From contig JASHQT010000194.1 in the NCBI GenBank assembly GCA_030039005.1, positions 1 through 15,713 on the forward strand: a DNA stretch of 15,713 nucleotides, read 5' to 3'. This stretch comes from Bryobacteraceae bacterium. GTDB lineage: Bacteria; Acidobacteriota; Terriglobia; Bryobacterales; Bryobacteraceae. Positions 1-6,622 of the stretch are shown in pieces; the stretch's first letter is position 1; every line of letters begins with the position of its first letter. The notes under the pieces were generated by a model. The model saw only the letters and a program-made list of their open reading frames with translations, was not told the DNA's origin and did not search any database. Position numbers and translations under genes: made by a program.

Positions 1-35
1 GTCTCGTTTGTGCCATAAACCTCGTGGCGGGGGTT

Positions 36-998
36 CTACGCAGGCGCCACCGGTTCGCGGCGGCAGCGCACTTCGCGCACCGCGTAAATGCGCCGGCCCT
101 GGCTTTCGAAATAGGTGCGCATCAGCACCTCGCCCAGCAATCCGGTGCTGAACATCATTAAGCCGCCCATGAGCAGCAGCGCTCCCAGGATCACCAGCGG
201 GCCATGATCGCTCATGATCGCGTTGCCCCACAGCTTGGAAATCGCCAAACCACCCAAGATGGCAAATCCCACGCTGAACCCCGCCAGGCCCACGCGCCCG
301 AAAAAGTGCATCGGCCGGGTGAAGTACTTGAGCAAAAACTTGATGGTAAGAATGTCGAACATCACGTTGAATGTCCGGCTCAGGCCATAATGCGAATCGC
401 CCGCCACGCGCAGCGTATTGCGAATGGGCACCTCGGCGATGCGCGCGCCGTAGAAACTGGCGAGCGCGGGGATGAAACGGTGCAACTCGCCGTATAGATT
501 AATGTCTTTGAGAACTTCGGCCCGATAGGCCTTGAACGTGGTCCCAAAATCGCGCAGCGCCACGCCCGAGGCCTTCGCCATCAGCCAATTGGCGATGCGT
601 GAGGGCAGCTTGCGCGTGATGGCGTTGTCGACGCGCTCCTTGCGCCAGCCGCTGGCGATATCGTAGCCTTCTTCGATTTTGGCGAGGAGCGCTGGAATGT
701 CCTCCGGGGCGTGCTGCAAATCGCCGTCGAGCGAAATAATTACGTTCCCCTGCGCTTCGTCGAAACCGGCCGAGAGAGCGGCCGTCTGCCCAAAGTTGCG
801 GCGCAGCCGGATCACCTTCAAGCGGCCGTCGGTTTCCACCAAATTTGCCAGTAAGTCGAAACTGCGATCGGTGGAAGCGTCATCCACCACGATAATCTCA
901 TAAGGTTTTTGCATCGACTCTAATACCGCGGTCAAACGGTCGTAAAGCGGCAGAATCGATGGCTCCTCATTGTGGATTGGGATGACGATGGACAACAT
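36..998 (-). CDS. GT2 glycosyltransferase, polyprenol-phosphate sugar transferase type (DPMS/GtrB/ArnC-like)
   Basis: The 320-residue protein opens with a GT-A fold strand (LSIVIPIHNEE, residues 2-12), followed by EIIVVDDASTD near 34-44 and the metal-binding DGDLQHAPED near 92-101. These are the hallmarks of the GT2 subfamily that moves a sugar from a nucleotide donor onto polyprenyl phosphate at the cytoplasmic face of the membrane. Two hydrophobic segments near 232-255 and 265-290 follow the catalytic domain, as in GtrB/DPM1-like enzymes with membrane anchors. Family knowledge suggests a role in lipid-linked sugars for envelope glycans or lipid A; the specific sugar cannot be read. The ATG at 998 directly precedes the first conserved strand, but its ribosome binding site is weak. 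The stop (TAG) lies 35 nt from the window edge, so a downstream partner such as a flippase or GT83 enzyme cannot be seen. Confidence 0.88.
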   Translation of the reverse strand: MLSIVIPIHNEEPSILPLYDRLTAVLESMQKPYEIIVVDDASTDRSFDLLANLVETDGRLKVIRLRRNFGQTAALSAGFDEAQGNVIISLDGDLQHAPEDIPALLAKIEEGYDIASGWRKERVDNAITRKLPSRIANWLMAKASGVALRDFGTTFKAYRAEVLKDINLYGELHRFIPALASFYGARIAEVPIRNTLRVAGDSHYGLSRTFNVMFDILTIKFLLKYFTRPMHFFGRVGLAGFSVGFAILGGLAISKLWGNAIMSDHGPLVILGALLLMGGLMMFSTGLLGEVLMRTYFESQGRRIYAVREVRCRREPVAPA

Positions 999-1130
999 GA
1001 TCGTAACTTACCATGGTATCCCACCACCCCAACAATAGTTCGAAAGTTCTACGAAAATGACGAAGCCGCACGACTTTGCGGGCGGCCTCGACCCTTGCTC
1101 TCCACTTCGACGCGTCTGTTAGTTCGGCGG

Positions 1131-1838
1131 CTATTGTCCGCGAATCACGCCCGGTTCGCCGACTCCGACGGTCACGACCGCGTTACTTTGGCGCACTCTC
1201 TTTCCGACGCCAACTACCGGATGACCGTACGCTTCCTCAAACATCATGGCGCTCGCCACCCACCAGGCGACGATCGCCGAGATTACCAGCGCGTAACCGG
1301 CGGCAATGTGGACCCCGCCGCTTCCGGTAAGCCGCGCGATCGCTTCCAGGGTTGAACCAATGGACAACACAGCGGCCACGGTGCCCAAGCCGATGCTTTC
1401 CGCGAATCCGGCGAGGGTGCACATCCAGGTAATCGCCGCCAGAACGATGAACCAGTAGCCGATAGCCGGCGAAAGCATCCCCGGCGCGGCGAGTTTGCCG
1501 CTCGCAACCATTAGATTCAGGATGCCGAACGCAATCCAGAAAGAACCCCAGGTTCCGTGCATCGCGGTGGCCAAGCCGTCTCTGGCCTTAAAGGCCCACA
1601 TTCCGGCCAAAAATTGCGCCAATCCGCCGAAAATCGCGACGAACGGAATTAGATACATGATCGTGTCGCCGCCGCCGTACCATCCTGCAAAGTGCGCCGC
1701 GACCATAAACGTGGCGCCCGCAAAACCGTAAAGGCCCAGAATCGAAGGCGCGGCGATCGGTTGCAGGTAAATACGCGCAGCGGCGTTGCGCCGCACCAGG
1801 TCGCCCTGATCCAAGGATTCATTGTAATTCGGTGTCAT
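1131..1838 (-). CDS. GPR1/FUN34/YaaH (SatP) family acetate-transporter-like membrane protein
   Basis: The 235-residue protein has a short hydrophilic N-terminus, then about six hydrophobic helices, the topology of the GPR1/FUN34/YaaH family. The first helix begins with IAAPSILGLYGFAGATFMVA (about residues 28-47), resembling the family's NPAPLGL-type entry motif. Later blocks such as YLIPFVAIFGGLAQFLAGMWAF and the glycine-rich GTWGSFWIAFGILNL fit the same family. Known members take up acetate or succinate across the inner membrane, often by proton symport; the substrate here is inferred. The ATG at 1838 is supported by a GGGAGGT ribosome binding site 6 nt upstream. A second near-copy of that element (TTTGGGAG) lies about 10 nt further up, so the leader holds two SD-like blocks in tandem. 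The gene is monocistronic as far as visible. Confidence 0.82.
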   Translation of the reverse strand: MTPNYNESLDQGDLVRRNAAARIYLQPIAAPSILGLYGFAGATFMVAAHFAGWYGGGDTIMYLIPFVAIFGGLAQFLAGMWAFKARDGLATAMHGTWGSFWIAFGILNLMVASGKLAAPGMLSPAIGYWFIVLAAITWMCTLAGFAESIGLGTVAAVLSIGSTLEAIARLTGSGGVHIAAGYALVISAIVAWWVASAMMFEEAYGHPVVGVGKRVRQSNAVVTVGVGEPGVIRGQ

Positions 1839-2230
1839 TCAATACCTCCCAAAATCTCCCAAACTGACTTGGGGACCGGGGCTGCCGCTGCTCTGGTTGG
1901 GGATTCGCCCATGCGGCGAAAGGCGCGGGAGTGAAAGACAGCCACCCTCCCAGTTTGTAGACTGCCGGGCCGCCCCATTGGCATCGTTACAGACGGTGAC
2001 CGTCCCGCTCGTCGCGCTACTGCATTGGCGCGAGGACGAGAACCCCGCACGCCGCAGCGTTACCGCCCGGATGCGGCCTTTTCGCCTGGATCACCGAACC
2101 CGAGGGCAATACATTCGAGTTGTGGGAACCGCCCAAGGAGCCGGCGCTTAAGGAAGCATGAAGCTCCGTTGCGGCTCCGAAATTTAGAGTGCTGCCCGGC
2201 GTCAGCTAGTCCGCGGGCTGCTGGCGCCGT
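1839..2230. other. Intergenic region, 392 bp, mostly without intact genes
   Basis: This gap separates the YaaH-like gene from secreted protein A. It must contain the YaaH-like promoter on the minus strand, but I see no convincing -35/-10 pair. The only coding trace is the VOC C-terminal fragment at about 2063-2161 on the plus strand. The remaining reading frames show no recognisable protein. No strong terminator hairpin with a T-run was seen. Confidence 0.6.
2063..2161 (+). pseudogene. C-terminal remnant of a VOC (glyoxalase/bleomycin-resistance fold) protein
   Basis: In the frame ending at the TGA at 2159-2161, the sequence reads FAWITEPEGNTFELWEPP (from 2081) and continues for eight more residues to the stop. 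This is the classic last beta-strand and tail of VOC-superfamily proteins, typically F-x-W-I-x-DPEGN-x-x-ELWEPP, including the metal-ligand glutamate in FELWEP. Upstream in the same frame the match fades (LPPGCGL) and a stop at 1997-1999 closes the frame without a plausible start codon. No other frame nearby supplies the missing ~100 residues. I read it as a decayed gene of which only the 3' end survives. A very small expressed peptide is unlikely. Confidence 0.7.
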
Positions 2231-3094
2231 TTACCGCCCGTTGTCGTGGTGTTCCGAATTGACGTAATGCCCCTCGTCGTTGTCGACGCAGGGAGCGGCC
2301 TCGTCAAGCGCATCCATTTGCAGCGTCAAGGTGCGGTAAATCGTCCACGGCTTGGTCAGCACCTGAGGATCGTCGGCGGTCATGGTGTAGTCGATCGTGT
2401 CGCCCACGCGGCGGAACTTTTCGATCACGTGCAGCTTGCTGCTGTGGAAATAGCCGTTGTCGGCGAGCCAGGTGTCGCTCGATAACTTGACCACGTCCAC
2501 CACTAGCGTGTCGCCTTCCCAATGACCCACCGAGTCGCCATCGGAACTGGCTTCCAGATCGGGATCGGTGCGGTGTCCGCGGCCGTCGGTGGGGATCACG
2601 CGGAAGTGGTTGCCGGTCAAATCGGCGTAGAGAAACACCACTTGTTTCGCGGTCTGGACGATCTGCTGCGGCGGCCCGATGCGCGGAATGCCCGGCGGCA
2701 TACAGTGCAGCGTGCTGTCCGTTTTCACCTGGTTGTCGCTCAGGGACTTTACCTTCGCCAGAAGTTCCGGTTTATATTCCAAGGGCGCGTCAGGGGTGGG
2801 GTGCGGTGCATTGGCCGGCGTGGCGAAACTCAGCGTGAACGAGTTGCCGCCCGCCGGGTGTACCAGTTCGCCAAAGAAGTGATGCCACACGCCGTTCAGA
2901 TCGGGTTGGCCGCCAGGTAGGTGGGGCGTGGGCTTGGAGGCGGCGCCGGGATATTTGGCGGCCTCGGCGGCATAACTAGTGGCGGGCGGACCGTAGTCGG
3001 GAAACTGCGCGAAAGCGTTGCCGGAGATCGCGAGCGTCGCCAGGCCCAAGCCTGCCGCGCTGATGGCATGAATGATTGAACGTAGCTCCATCAT
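2231..3094 (-). CDS. Secreted hypothetical protein A, acidobacterial GHWEGDTLVV family
   Basis: This 287-residue protein has a signal peptide ending about AFA|QF near residue 29. Next come PDLNGVW (about 65-71), a CMPPGIPR block, a central DGRGHR segment, then GDSVGHWEGDTLVVDVV, an FHSSKLHVIEKFRR block and DPQVLTKPWTIY. The same order of motifs occurs in the paralogue at 3682-4455. I know the pattern as a secreted family common in Acidobacteriota, with no biochemical function I can name. The two cysteines outside the leader (CMPPG and APCVDND) are at positions matched in the paralogue, suggesting a disulfide. The ATG at 3094 has an AGGAGG site 6 nt upstream. The gene follows the DUF6152 gene by 21 nt and probably shares its transcript. 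Confidence 0.85.
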   Translation of the reverse strand: MMELRSIIHAISAAGLGLATLAISGNAFAQFPDYGPPATSYAAEAAKYPGAASKPTPHLPGGQPDLNGVWHHFFGELVHPAGGNSFTLSFATPANAPHPTPDAPLEYKPELLAKVKSLSDNQVKTDSTLHCMPPGIPRIGPPQQIVQTAKQVVFLYADLTGNHFRVIPTDGRGHRTDPDLEASSDGDSVGHWEGDTLVVDVVKLSSDTWLADNGYFHSSKLHVIEKFRRVGDTIDYTMTADDPQVLTKPWTIYRTLTLQMDALDEAAPCVDNDEGHYVNSEHHDNGR

Positions 3095-3115
3095 AGGTGT
3101 CCTCCTACTTGGCTC

Positions 3116-3541
3116 CTATTTAGCAGGCGCCGGCGCCGCGCTCCCCGATGGCGCCGGGTCAGGATCCGGGCTTAGCTTATAGAAATGTCCGTCCGGATAG
3201 GTAAGCTTGAGCAGGAAACCGAAGCCCTCGGTCCCGTCTTTCGCCGGAAATGCGGTAACGGTGGCCTCGCCGCCTTCGAGCAGCTTCTCCTTGGTGAGAC
3301 CGCTGCCCTTGAAGAACATGGGAGGCGCGGACTGCAAGCGCCAGGTGGTGGTTTTTCCGCTTTCGTCCTTCACATCCACATACACAAAGATGTGCGGGTT
3401 CACCCAGTCCACTCGCGATACGGTGCCTTTGAATGTCACCATCTTGCTGGCGTCAAACTCGGCCGATACGGCATGATGCGCAAGCGATGGCAGCGCGCAG
3501 GCAAGGGACGCGGCAGCCAGCGCCAGACATATCTTTCTCAT
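3116..3541 (-). CDS. Secreted DUF6152-family protein
   Basis: A 141-residue protein with a signal peptide ending at about SLAHH. The AHHAVSAEFD sequence right after cleavage and the VTFKGTVSRVDWVNPHIFVY block (about residues 34-53) are characteristic of the DUF6152 family, small exported proteins with a beta-rich core of unknown role. The His-His pair at the mature N-terminus could bind metal, which is speculation. Then follow TTTWRLQSAPP and an aromatic C-terminal block (LKLTYPDGHFYKL). The tail is rich in Pro/Ala/Ser. The ATG at 3541 has an AAGGAG site 6 nt upstream. It is first in a two-gene operon with secreted protein A. The promoter and inverted repeat upstream are described separately. 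Confidence 0.85.
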   Translation of the reverse strand: MRKICLALAAASLACALPSLAHHAVSAEFDASKMVTFKGTVSRVDWVNPHIFVYVDVKDESGKTTTWRLQSAPPMFFKGSGLTKEKLLEGGEATVTAFPAKDGTEGFGFLLKLTYPDGHFYKLSPDPDPAPSGSAAPAPAK

Positions 3542-3608
3542 CTCGATCTCCTTGATGGTCGCCCGAGGGCCGAAGATGAGTCGGGCGAGACCCCATCCCC
3601 TGCTGGCT

Positions 3609-3625
3609 ACCTATTTGAAATAGGT
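3609..3625. promoter_or_regulatory. Operator-like perfect inverted repeat over the -10/start site
   Basis: ACCTATTT-G-AAATAGGT is a perfect 8-bp inverted repeat around a single base. It overlaps the first three bases of the -10 box and covers the predicted transcription start, the classic place for a dimeric repressor. No regulator gene adjoins it, so the binder is unknown. Confidence 0.6.
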
Positions 3626-3651
3626 ATACCGATGGCAGCTACCGGTGTCAA
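3623..3651 (-). promoter_or_regulatory. Sigma-70-type promoter of the DUF6152/protein A operon
   Basis: On the minus strand, TTGACA at 3651-3646 is a perfect -35 hexamer. A 17-nt spacer and TATACC at 3628-3623 follow. Transcription would start near 3616, giving a leader of about 75 nt before the ATG at 3541. It lies after the stop codon of protein B (3682), so the pair downstream has its own promoter. Confidence 0.75.
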
Positions 3652-3681
3652 GCGGCACGGTGGGCCATACGGCCGGTCCAG

Positions 3682-4455
3682 CTACCTTCCGACCAGGTGA
3701 GCTGGATCCTTGTTGTTCTCTTCGCAGATGTGTTCGATCAGCTCGTCCTGGGGGAGCAGATGGATCTTGGCGTTCACCGTCCAGTCTTTCGTGTAGGTCT
3801 TGGGATCGTGGATGGTGACCTGAAGATCCATGTGGCCGAGGTCACGGCGCGTGAAGCGCTCGAAGACGCGCAGCGATTCGGAAGCCGGGTGGCCGGCCAT
3901 GTCGAGCCAACCTTTGTCCTTGAAGCCGGCGGTTTCGACGACTAGCGTGTCGCCTTCCCAATGCCCGATCGAATAGCCTTGCCAGGCGGGATTAGGATCA
4001 TCGGGGAGCGGACGGCCGTCGGTGAAGATCTGGCGGTAAATGGTGCGCGATTCGTAAAGGAAGACGATGAGGCCTGGAATCTGAATGATCTTGTAAGGGC
4101 CGGGCACCATGTCCTTTTCCGGAATCCCCGACGGGAGACAGCGGGCGCCGGGGTGGTCTTTGGAGTTATTGGCCTGGCGTTCGTCGAACAGCGCCTTGGC
4201 CCAGGGCTGAAAGGAGACGTCGCCGGGTTTGAGATCGGCCGCGAGATTCAGCAGCAGCCGCGGCATCTCGGACTCGCCAGATTCTTCCCAGACGCCCGAA
4301 ATATCGGGATGTCCTTCCCCGTCGCGCGGCGTGGGAGCGTTCAGGTTCACTTTCCCGTCGGCGGTGCGGGGGAGTTTGGCGGGAGCGACGCGGGGCCATT
4401 GCGCGAAGAGGACGCTGGTGGAAAGAAGGGCCGCGAGTGCCAATGAGCGGAACAT
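3682..4455 (-). CDS. Secreted hypothetical protein B, paralogue of protein A (GHWEGDTLVV family)
   Basis: From the ATG at 4455 the protein has 257 residues with a signal peptide (MFRSLALAALLSTSVLFAQ). Its motifs follow protein A in order: HPDISGVW, RCLPSGIPE, IIQIPGLIVFLYE, TDGRPLP, YSIGHWEGDTLVVETAGF, ESLRVFERFTRR, IHDPKTYTKDWTV. The cysteines in RCLPSG and HICEENN match the pair in protein A. The open frame extends 32 codons further upstream, to 4551, but that part encodes a second hydrophobic stretch of low-complexity CTT/GTC codons and overlaps the divergent transporter gene, so I prefer 4455. No Shine-Dalgarno sequence precedes this ATG; a TATACT hexamer lies 6 nt upstream instead. Function is unknown. 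Confidence 0.8.
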   Translation of the reverse strand: MFRSLALAALLSTSVLFAQWPRVAPAKLPRTADGKVNLNAPTPRDGEGHPDISGVWEESGESEMPRLLLNLAADLKPGDVSFQPWAKALFDERQANNSKDHPGARCLPSGIPEKDMVPGPYKIIQIPGLIVFLYESRTIYRQIFTDGRPLPDDPNPAWQGYSIGHWEGDTLVVETAGFKDKGWLDMAGHPASESLRVFERFTRRDLGHMDLQVTIHDPKTYTKDWTVNAKIHLLPQDELIEHICEENNKDPAHLVGR

Positions 4456-4461
4456 GCGTGA

Positions 4462-4467
4462 AGTATA
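4462..4467 (-). promoter_or_regulatory. -10 box immediately upstream of protein B (leaderless candidate)
   Basis: On the minus strand TATACT (4467-4462) is preceded by TG and followed by exactly six bases before the ATG at 4455. Transcription from it would begin at or next to the A of the ATG. No good -35 box was found at 16-18 nt. The absence of a Shine-Dalgarno sequence fits a leaderless transcript. Confidence 0.4.
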
Positions 4468-4589
4468 CAGGAAGAGCGGGAACACAAGGAAGACGAGGGA
4501 GACGAGGAATTCGCGGCTTTCCCGCGCAGAGCCGCTTCCGCCAAACGCCAATGGCCAACAGCCAAGCGGGCGTGGTAGGGTTACACCAG

Positions 4590-6080
4590 ATGCAGTCGAC
4601 GGTAGAACAAACAGCCGGCGATACCCGGTTTTTCGGACATCCGCGCGGGCTCGCCACGTTATTCTTCACCGAAATGTGGGAGCGCTTCAGCTATTACGGG
4701 ATGCGCGCGATCCTGATCCTGTTCATGACCGCGAGCGTTTCTTCCGGCGGGCTGGGCTTCAACGTGGTGAAGGCGGGCGCGATTTACGGATTTTACACCG
4801 CGATGGTTTACCTGATGGGGCTGCCCGGCGGCTGGGTGGCCGACCGCATCCTGGGACAACGGCGCGGAGTACTGTACGGCGGCATTTTGATCGTGGCCGG
4901 CGAGTTTGCTTTGATGAGTCCAGGTACGGCGGGATTTTACGCCGGTCTCGGCTTGCTGATCCTCGGGACCGGCTTGCTCAAATCGAACGCCAGCACCATG
5001 GTGGGGCAGCTTTACTCACAAAACGATCGCCGGCGCGATTCCGGCTACTCCATTTACTACATGGGCATCAATCTGGGCGCACTGCTCTCGCCGCTGATCT
5101 GCGGCTATGTCGGCGAGCGCATCAATTGGCGGCTGGGCTTTGGGATCGCAGGCCTGGGGATGCTGGTCGGATTGGTGCAATATCTTGGGGGCGCGAAGCA
5201 CCTGGGCGCGGCCGGCCTTCACCCGGTGCCGCCTGAGAGTCCGGAAGCGGGCCGGCGCATGAGGCGCAACGTGGGAGTTGGCTTGGCTGTCGCGTTGATT
5301 CTGTTCGGAGCCGTCGCGGTGCTGGCCAAAACCGGCCAGATCGCGATTGCCGCCGAGGGGGTTTCGCACGCGCTCGGAATCGTCCTGATCCTGGTGCCGG
5401 TGGCGCTTTTTGCCTGGCTGCTCGGCGGGCGCGGCTGGTCGACGCTTGAAAGAAAGCGCTCAGCCGCGATGCTGGTCTTGTTTCTCGCGTCGGCTATTTT
5501 CTGGGCGGCTTACGAGCAGGGCGGCTCCTCCCTGAACCTGTTCGCCGAGCGCAGCACACACAACGTGCTTTTCGGATTCCACTATCCGGCAAGCTGGTTT
5601 CAATTCGTGCAGCCGCTCTTCGTCATGGCGCTGGCTCCCGCGTTTGCTTGGCTGTGGATCGCGCTCGGAAAACGACAACCGTCCATCCCCACCAAGTTCG
5701 CACTCGGGCTCCTGTTCGGCGGGCTCGCGTTCCTGATTCTGATTCCGCCGGCGCGCGTGGCGATGCGGGGCGGCCTGGTTTCTCCGGGCTGGCTAACGGG
5801 TACGTATTTTCTACAAACAGTGGGCGAGATGTGCCTGAGTCCGGTGGGCTTGAGCGCGTTCAGCAAACTCGCGCCCGCGCGTGTGGCGGGCATGATGATG
5901 GGGCTGTTTTTCGTGTCCATCAGCATCGGCGATTATCTCGCCGGCACGGCCGCGTCGCTGTATGAATCGATGCCCCTGCCGGAGCTGTTCGGGGTAGCTG
6001 TCGCCGTTTCGTTCATAGCGTTGGCCGTGTTGCTGGTGCTGATCAAGCCGACGGTGAGGCTGATGGCGGGGGTGAAGTAG
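4590..6080 (+). CDS. POT/PTR2 family proton-dependent peptide transporter
   Basis: From the ATG at 4590 the protein has 496 residues and about 12-14 membrane helices. It carries the PTR2 signature ExxERFxYYG as EMWERFSYYG at residues 28-37, which in known members couples protons to substrate. The second PTR2 signature is seen as YSIYYMGINLGALLSP near 152-167. The family imports di- and tripeptides (or, rarely, nitrate and other solutes) across the inner membrane; peptide uptake is the likely role. In-frame ATG codons lie upstream at 4551 and 4437. The longer forms add an Arg/Gly-rich, non-conserved N-terminus overlapping the divergent gene, so I prefer 4590; 4551 remains possible. None has a strong ribosome binding site (AGGG 10-11 nt before 4590). 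A small secreted gene follows after 3 nt. Confidence 0.9.
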   Translation: MQSTVEQTAGDTRFFGHPRGLATLFFTEMWERFSYYGMRAILILFMTASVSSGGLGFNVVKAGAIYGFYTAMVYLMGLPGGWVADRILGQRRGVLYGGILIVAGEFALMSPGTAGFYAGLGLLILGTGLLKSNASTMVGQLYSQNDRRRDSGYSIYYMGINLGALLSPLICGYVGERINWRLGFGIAGLGMLVGLVQYLGGAKHLGAAGLHPVPPESPEAGRRMRRNVGVGLAVALILFGAVAVLAKTGQIAIAAEGVSHALGIVLILVPVALFAWLLGGRGWSTLERKRSAAMLVLFLASAIFWAAYEQGGSSLNLFAERSTHNVLFGFHYPASWFQFVQPLFVMALAPAFAWLWIALGKRQPSIPTKFALGLLFGGLAFLILIPPARVAMRGGLVSPGWLTGTYFLQTVGEMCLSPVGLSAFSKLAPARVAGMMMGLFFVSISIGDYLAGTAASLYESMPLPELFGVAVAVSFIALAVLLVLIKPTVRLMAGVK

Positions 6081-6083
6081 AGG

Positions 6084-6596
6084 ATGCTCGGCCGTCTGGC
6101 CCTTGTCGGCGCGCTCGCCGGCGTTCTCTACGCGCAGGCAAGGCCCGAAGACATCGACGGGTGGGACAAGGTCAAGTGGGGGATGACGGTGGACCAAGTC
6201 CGCGCGGCATATGATGTCGACGCACGGCCGCAGACGCAAGACGGCTGGACGCTGCTACAACTCCAGCCGGTCACGCTGGCGGGCGTCGAACTGGGCGTGC
6301 AGGTGGGCGCAAGGCAAGCCAGCGGGAAGGTGAACTCGGTGCGCTTGTGGTCGTATTTCGGTAGCCCGAACTCGCGGCCTACGGCGAGTGGGCAGGACTT
6401 CGATACTTTGCGGACGTTCCTGATCCAAAGATACGGGACGCCAGCGAATGAAGATGCGACGCGCGGGGAGAATGGACGGTTTCTGAAGACCGTGACCTGG
6501 AAATTTCCATCCACTGCCCTGGTCTTGACGCTGGAACAATCGGCATCGCTGCCGAACCTGGGTAGAATTTTTGTAGAGTACGCCGCAACGAAGTAA
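6084..6596 (+). CDS. Small secreted hypothetical protein
   Basis: A 170-residue protein with an N-terminal signal peptide (MLGRLALVGALAGVLYAQA). Mature residues include DKVKWGMTVDQVRAAY at about 28-43, a WGMTxxxVxxxY pattern met in many exported bacterial proteins of unknown function. Then come beta-rich stretches (GVELGVQVGARQ, VNSVRLWSYFG) and a LRTFLIQRYGTP helix, resembling small periplasmic repeat-type folds. I cannot name the family. The start codon lies 3 nt after the transporter stop, so translation is probably coupled to the POT gene. No cysteines are seen in the mature part. Confidence 0.7.
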   Translation: MLGRLALVGALAGVLYAQARPEDIDGWDKVKWGMTVDQVRAAYDVDARPQTQDGWTLLQLQPVTLAGVELGVQVGARQASGKVNSVRLWSYFGSPNSRPTASGQDFDTLRTFLIQRYGTPANEDATRGENGRFLKTVTWKFPSTALVLTLEQSASLPNLGRIFVEYAATK

Positions 6597-6610
6597 GGGC
6601 GCCGCCCACC

Positions 6611-6616
6611 TACAAT
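6611..6616 (+). promoter_or_regulatory. -10 box immediately upstream of the RMD1-like gene (leaderless candidate)
   Basis: TACAAT at 6611-6616 matches the TATAAT consensus at five of six positions and is followed by exactly six bases before the ATG at 6623. No Shine-Dalgarno sequence is present between them. A -35 box at the usual spacing is not evident. Confidence 0.4.
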
Positions 6617-6622
6617 ACAAAG

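Noticed and set aside
204..903. Plus-strand open frames inside the first glycosyltransferase
   Set aside because: They are antisense to a gene with clear GT2 motifs, are Arg/Ala-rich, and show no family pattern or ribosome binding site.
4480..4515. Purine-rich imperfect repeats (aggaagacgagggagacgag)
   Set aside because: Short and imperfect, in the divergent gap; no unit clear enough to call a tandem repeat.
4456..4551. N-terminal extension of secreted protein B
   Set aside because: It would place a second hydrophobic stretch before a good signal peptide and overlap the promoter-like TATACT.
4437..4589. N-terminal extension of the POT transporter
   Set aside because: The extra residues are Arg/Gly-rich, not hydrophobic, and overlap the divergent protein B start. 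The family begins near the ATG at 4590.
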